Of a DNA stretch of 64,000 nt, positions 58,582-64,000 are shown piece after piece. The notes below the pieces were generated by a model that worked only from the letters and a program-made list of their open reading frames with translations, did not search any database and was not told the DNA's origin. The number at the start of each line of letters is the position of its first letter. Positions within the stretch are counted from its first letter, which is position 1. Origin of the DNA: Coniella vitis (Eukaryota; Ascomycota; Sordariomycetes; Diaporthales; Schizoparmaceae); contig WUJK01000003.1 of NCBI GenBank assembly GCA_011317545.1, positions 186,001 to 250,000 on the forward strand, in the 5' to 3' direction. Both the position numbers and the translations under genes were made by a program.

Positions 58582-61500
58582 TTAGGCTTGGTACTCGGCA
58601 GCATCCATGTACAAATCAATCAGACAACTAGCTGACCATGCTTGCGTAGGACACTATACAAAACAATTTATCAGCAAAGTCACAATACCGAAAGGAACGA
58701 TATTTAGGATCCAAAGGGGAAGTAAAACATACCGAGTCACCGCAGAAACCACCATCTTTCTGCGTGAGCTCTTGCAACCCAGCCCAGGGGCTCTCCTGAA
58801 TCATTTTCTTGCAGCCCATCAGCCGCTGCGTAACCTGCTGGAACGCTTCGGTACGGCCCTCGGCGTCCTTGGGGTCCCGTCTTGCAAGGTCAAACTTGAG
58901 CAGCGCACGTAAAAAGAAACCCGTGGGCCATAGCCACTCGGGACCTTGGTGGTAGTTTCTGCCCTTGGACGTCGCGAAATCATCGCTGTCCTCCGAGTTG
59001 ATGTAGTATGGTCTGTAGTTCAGGTCGGCCGGGTCAAGCGTTGCCATGCCTGTTGGTCCACGGAGAACCTTGTCAGTAAAGACGAGAGCATTGATGGCAT
59101 GCTTGGCATCAAAGAGGTCAGGTGCAACGGTCATGCTGATAGGGTAGTTGGGCCGGAGCTGGTAGTCCTCATACTCCTTGCCAGACTTGTACAGATCCTT
59201 GTAGATGCCACGCCTGTTGATGATGCTAGGGTTGACGTCGTAGTTCTTGTCGTCGTCCGCGTTCAGCGGCACATAGTAGCATCGCTCAAAGTTGGTCTTG
59301 ATCAAGTCCGCCCAATCCTTGAAGCTAATGGTAGACTTGTCGGCCTTGGTCACGCTGCTGTACTTGAACTTGCCCTTGGCAGATAGGTCCTGCACCCATC
59401 GAAGAGTGCTGTACAGCAGCCCAGTGATTTCGACCGCAGCTCCGTCACGAGGTGTTCCCGGAATGCCCTTGGACCCTGCCCGCTCGCTCTCTCCCATCTT
59501 GTCCATCCACGTGCCGCAGTTGAACTGGTTGCCGCCAAATACAAAGCCAGTGCTCCAGTCCACGTGTATTTCCAAATTGAAGCCTTCATCTCTCATCTGA
59601 GAGTCAATCTCTGGGCCAGCATTGGCCTCGCGGAACGACATACCCTCTGCATGACGCTGCAGAGCTTCCTGGATGACGTCCTCGATGGTGCTCTCTTTGG
59701 AATACGCGCGAGGGTCGTCGGCGCTGAACCAAGTGTCATCGTAGGGCAAGAATCGGCGCTTGGTAGTCTGCTGGAGAAGGTCCAATCCGTTGGGTGCCAG
59801 CTTTGTGTAGTCCTGAATGCACTGCAAAAAGAACCAGATCGAGTCACGCGAGTTGTAGCGTGGTGTGCGTCCAGAAGCCAAGAGGTTGGGAATCATGCCG
59901 TGCTTCAAAACACTTGCAAATGCCTTGATGTGCTCGCTGGCCTCTTCAAAGCGCCCGGTACCAAGCAAGAGACCTCGCAAAGAGATGAAAACATCGCGAC
60001 CCCAGCAACGAGCCCATTCCACTGCAAAGTGAGGAAGACCGGCAGCAAGCGAAGGGACCAGAGTCTTGGGGTACAATGAGGCTGATTTGACCAGACCGAG
60101 CTCCTGCACGCTGACCATGGCCAGGCTCTGCACGAACCACTGACCCTTTTGCACATTTTCGCTCATCAAGGAGATGCCACGCTCCCATGCGGCCATGTAT
60201 GCCGCGCGCATAACGAGGCCAAAGTAGCGGGGCAGAAGGAAGCTGGGGATCTTGCGGACTGCATCAAAACGTTCCTGCAACCACAGCGTGGGCTTTTGCA
60301 GGCGCGGGTACAGGTCGCCCTTGGATGCCCGTTCCAGACGGCCAATAATGTAGTCTAGTGCCCACTGGCCGTCGCGAAGGTTCTGGCAGAGGGGATGCGC
60401 AAGGTTGTTGTCCCGAATGACATCCTTCAAAATACTCCACCAGCCCTGCAGGCCCGCGTAAACGAGCTTTCCGTAGCCCGGAATGTCGTAGACACCATCG
60501 CGGCCATCGCTGGCGTCCCTCTCTTCTGCTTCGCAGCGATACAGCAAGAAGTTGAGGTCAACAAGATCCAGCTCAGCAAACGCTTCCCTGGCACCAGAAG
60601 TGACAAAGGTATCAAGACCCGACGAGTGCTCAGCGGCGGGGATCCAAGTCTCAAAGAGCGCAATGCTGCCAGGAGGGAACTTGTCTCGAACAGTGATGGT
60701 CGTGTCCTCACCCTTGACCTCAATCCGGACACCTGGGAGGTCAATGACGCGACTCGGCAAGCCACGCAATGATTTCTTGTCTTCCAAGACCTCTTTCTTG
60801 ACTTCGTCGCTCGTGTCCACTTCCAGCATCCAGCTGCCCAGGTGGCGGACCTTGGTGCCGGTGAGGTGAACCGGATTGAAGGCACCGTTGCCGTTGCCGT
60901 ATCCAGGGAATGCAGTGTGGGCGATCAAAAAGTATCCCTTGCGAGACTGCGGGTGCACTCGGTGGACAGTCACGTACTGGTCCTCGTGGTGGATGTGCGT
61001 CTCGTCATAGCCATCCTGGCCCATAAGGGTGTGGATCTGGTTGAGGAGCTTCTTGACTCCGCCGATGCCGTTCTTGCCGCCACCAATCTTGACCTCCTTG
61101 CCGCTTGATGATTCGGATGTGTACAGGCGAGTCTCGCCCACGAGGTCAATGAGCTTGGGGTAAATCTCATCATAGCCCATCACACTTCCCGTAGCACTGG
61201 CGCACATGTTGACCAGTGCTGCGTTGGGGAGCGTGTCCCGAGCATCTCGTTTCTGAGCTGGCGTCTCATTGTCATGGGTGCAGTCCATGAACAGAGCTTG
61301 TACGGGAACAGGCTTGATGCGGCGGATAATCTCCCTTGTCATGGGACCATTACCGTTCTGCAAGAACCCGTTCTGTGTGGGTGAAGTGGGCGACGTGGGA
61401 GACTTGGCATCGTTCCTCGAGATCTCGTCCACCTCGAAGCTACCGATCGGACGGCCGCCATGACGGTGGACGAGGCGGCTGAGTTCGCCAGTGCTCCATG

Positions 61501-63413
61501 CCTGCATGGCCTCGCGAATGAGCGAGCTGAGGCCTAGTCTCTTGACGAAGACATAATCCATCTCCTCTGAGCCAGAAAAGAGTTCAGCCACAACGTACAA
61601 ATCCGGCTTGACTCGGCGCGCCTCATCAAGAATGTGCTCTGCCACATGAATAGGCGTCGAGTGGCAATTGTCGATGCGGAATCCGGCAAAGTACTTGGCT
61701 AACATGCGCGCATACTTGGTCATGTGGTCCCACAGGAACGGACTGTCCTCTGCGGTCTTGCCGTATCTCAACTTGACACAATCGCCCCAGACAATGACTT
61801 CGCGGCGAAGATAAACCCTCGATTCAGGACCAGCATTGTCCACCAGGGCATTGCCACCCCAAACCCAGCCGTTGTTGACGAGCGCGAGGTCTTCCTTCTT
61901 GTGCTTGGCAGTCTTGTCATTGGCTGGCAGACGAGTAAAGTAAGACTCAATCAAGGGGCTGTCGGCGCCAATGACACCCATCTTGGGGCCATGCTCGTCA
62001 AGACGACAGTACTTGATGCGGTTGAACAGCTGATCAAGTATCACGGCAGACTCGGCGTCGTATTCCTTGTAATACTCGACGTTGACGACGTCCAATCCGG
62101 ATCCCAGCTTTGCCCGAGCTTGGGCCTTTTGCTCGTCGGAAGCGGATTCGAATTTGCCAACGATGGCCGTAATGTAGGCAGCGCTCACTTCTGGCTTTAC
62201 GTGTCGACGGAAGCGCTCACCCAGGCGGTCAATGCCTGCAAGTCCAGATTTGAGGAAAGCAGCCTGCTCATCCAATGTTCCCACTGGCAGTTTCAAGGAA
62301 GCCTCGTCGACGCGCCCGCTCGCCCAGGCCTCAACACCAGCATCTGCGTCGCGGTCGACGTCAAGAACATAGTACTCCCAGAGCCGTATGTCGCTAATCA
62401 CGTTGCGTATCGCGCCCATGATCTTGACCAAGTCATCCTCTGATTTGATGTCTGTGGGAAGGCCGAGCTGCTCGAGCTTGAAGCCAAGATCGAGGAGCTT
62501 TGTGTCGAGTAGGTACGCAGACTCGAGCCAAGGGGCTGTTGTCAGATTGTAACCTGCATCCGGGTGCTCCAGGAGCCACTCTGTATTGTTTGCTGTGTGG
62601 TTCAAGACAATATCTGTGAGACTGAGCAAGGAGTGGTTCTTCTCGAGGCTTTGCACCAGCTTTTTGACATCCTCCTCGCCGGCGGGGAAACAGGCCGGAT
62701 CCCAGCCAAGCTGGTCAAACAGACTGTACGGCGAATTCGACTCTCCACGGATCTGCAAAGGCGTGAAGTGGATCATGTTGTAGCCTCTGTCGCTGATGCC
62801 CGCCAGGTGTCTCTCCCAGTCCTGAGGGTATTTGCCCATGAACTTGCTGATGATGGAGAAAACGGACAGAGCCGGCAATGGCAATGGCGAGCCGTCCAGC
62901 GTCAAGCGCGGAGCCACGTCAATGTAGAAAAAGGGCGACTGCTTCTTCTCCTCGCTCGCAGCCACATTTTGGAGCTCGCTCGACAGCTCGGGCAGAGCTG
63001 CATAGGTCACATAGTACGTGTACGGTCCCGGCAGGTAGATGGGAACCGAGATTTCTATCTCGCGATTAAAGTTGGGCACCAAGCTGGAAAGAAATCGCAC
63101 AGTTAGAAAACCAATCTTAATGCGCCATGGGGGAAAAACAGGCAAGGGGGCAATTGCAATTGCAATTGCAATTGTTCACATACGGAAACTCTCTGAACTT
63201 GTGCCTCTGGAACTCCTCGCCACGCTCGGGAATGTTAACCCAAAGGCTTCCATGGCGGCATATGCTCGAGGTGCCCTCGATAGTAAAACGAATGGTAATG
63301 GGATCCCGCGACTTGGGAGCAATGTAGACGTATTGGCCGGCAACGTCCGGGGAGCCATCGTCGTTGAGGGGCAGCAGGTAAACCTCGTTGGACACCATTG
63401 TCTTCGGTACCAT
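58582..63413 (-). CDS. gdb1: Glycogen debranching enzyme, three exons
   Basis: On the minus strand the exons are 63413-63184, 63083-58733 and 58653-58582, giving 1550 residues, the normal size for the bifunctional eukaryotic enzyme. The N-terminus reads MVPKTMVSNEVYLLPLNDDG; the second ATG (63398) is an alternative start. The 4-alpha-glucanotransferase half shows LTDIVLNHTANNTEWL, FAGFRIDNCHSTP, LYVVAELFSGSEE and FMDCTHDNETPAQKR, the four GH13 regions. The amylo-1,6-glucosidase half shows WARCWGRDVFISLRGLLL, NSRDSIWFFLQCIQDY and HVDWSTGFVFGGNQFNCGTW. The last exon encodes CPTQAWSASCLIDLYMDAAE, the conserved C-terminus. Working in the cytosol, it removes glycogen branch points. Intron 1 carries four tandem CAATTG palindromes (63151-63174) near its donor. 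Confidence 0.95.
63151..63174. repeat. (CAATTG)4 palindromic repeat in gdb1 intron 1
   Basis: Four perfect head-to-tail CAATTG hexamers, each a palindrome, begin 8 bp from the intron donor on the minus strand. Confidence 0.95.
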
Positions 63414-64000
63414 GTTGTCAAGGTCACAAGAAAGAAGGAAGGAAGAAATTCGCGCCGACGGCGGTCGCAGTTGGAAGCTATGACGGCTGGGCGGGATTGC
63501 GCATGCACGTGTCAAAGGAGGGGCTAGGCCAGCAAAGACGGCGGGCGGTTAGTTGGACGAGGGTTGCAGCGCGCGCGCAAAGATCGGCGATTTGCAGGTG
63601 TGCTAGGCTGTGTATCCAATCCGAAAGACGAGACGAGACGAGTCTTTCTCTGACGTGTTCGCGTTTTTGCTCTTTGGCTTTTCTGCTAGTTGCTAGTTGC
63701 TATACCGTTCCTGGTTGTCGCGGTCTAGACACGCAGTTTCGTGCCGTCGGTCGCCTGACGCTGGTCGAGGGTAACAGGGTAAGCAGAGAGTGGGACAAGG
63801 GCAAGCTGGCGTGGGCGCTGCTAAGGAATGCGGCGAGAACTAGGACAGAAGAGTACAGAAAGCAAGAAGAAAGGAGCAGGAGCAGAAACAGAAGATGGCG
63901 AGCAAAGGTGGACGATGGCAGGACAAAAGGCAAGCAAGAAACAGACAGCCCGGCGATGGGAATCTAGAAGGCTGGCCCGGTCCGACGCCTAGTCCAGGAT
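63414..64000. other. Upstream region of gdb1, window edge
   Basis: Promoter and leader of gdb1, running off the window. A purine-rich tract (about 63830-63900) is present. No other gene was recognised. Confidence 0.5.

Overview
The window is nuclear DNA of a filamentous ascomycete, most likely a sordariomycete and plausibly Hypocreales. Evidence: short introns (about 50-150 bp) with GT...CTAAC-like branch...AG signals, CT-rich leaders, many homopolymer and microsatellite tracts, and a gene set (swollenin, AA9 LPMO, CFEM receptor of the PTH11 type, Slx9, Uba4, Pam17, DEN1-type protease, Gdb1) typical of Pezizomycotina. The species cannot be named from the sequence alone. I support 17 protein genes and no convincing RNA gene. 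Exon models were built by hand from reading frame, splice consensus and family similarity known from memory; no search was run.

Layout. 1-4.2 kb: gene-free, with degenerate tandem repeats and a 36-nt hairpin. 4.2-13.1 kb: an APC-family permease (minus), an SMP-30/gluconolactonase-like enzyme (plus) and a long disordered protein of unknown function (plus, four exons). 15.4-28.9 kb: a gene-dense housekeeping block: DEN1/SENP8-like cysteine protease (plus) convergent with slx9 (minus); slx9 divergent from uba4 (plus); uba4 convergent with pam17 (minus); pam17 divergent from a chromodomain protein (plus); that gene convergent with an RRM-like protein (minus). 30.4-51.3 kb: a sparse, outward-facing accessory region, all on the plus strand: Ser/Thr-rich single-pass membrane protein, S33 aminopeptidase, swollenin, AA9 LPMO and a CFEM-PTH11 receptor, separated by 1-4 kb of gene-free sequence. 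51.9-63.4 kb: intracellular GH13 alpha-amylase (minus), a small CFEM-like single-pass membrane protein (plus) and glycogen debranching enzyme (minus).

Themes. Swollenin and the LPMO are neighbours on one strand and both act on crystalline cellulose. The signal-less amylase and the debranching enzyme both act on intracellular alpha-glucan and lie 5 kb apart. The two cysteine-rich surface proteins (49.7 and 56.2 kb) both show an eight-cysteine CFEM-type pattern. The most unusual signals are very small coding exons: a start codon alone (slx9), ATG+G (56.2 kb gene), 20 nt (DEN1 gene) and consecutive 24- and 21-nt exons in the amylase joined by a GC-AG intron. The uba4 gene carries an apparent one-base frameshift in a C run.
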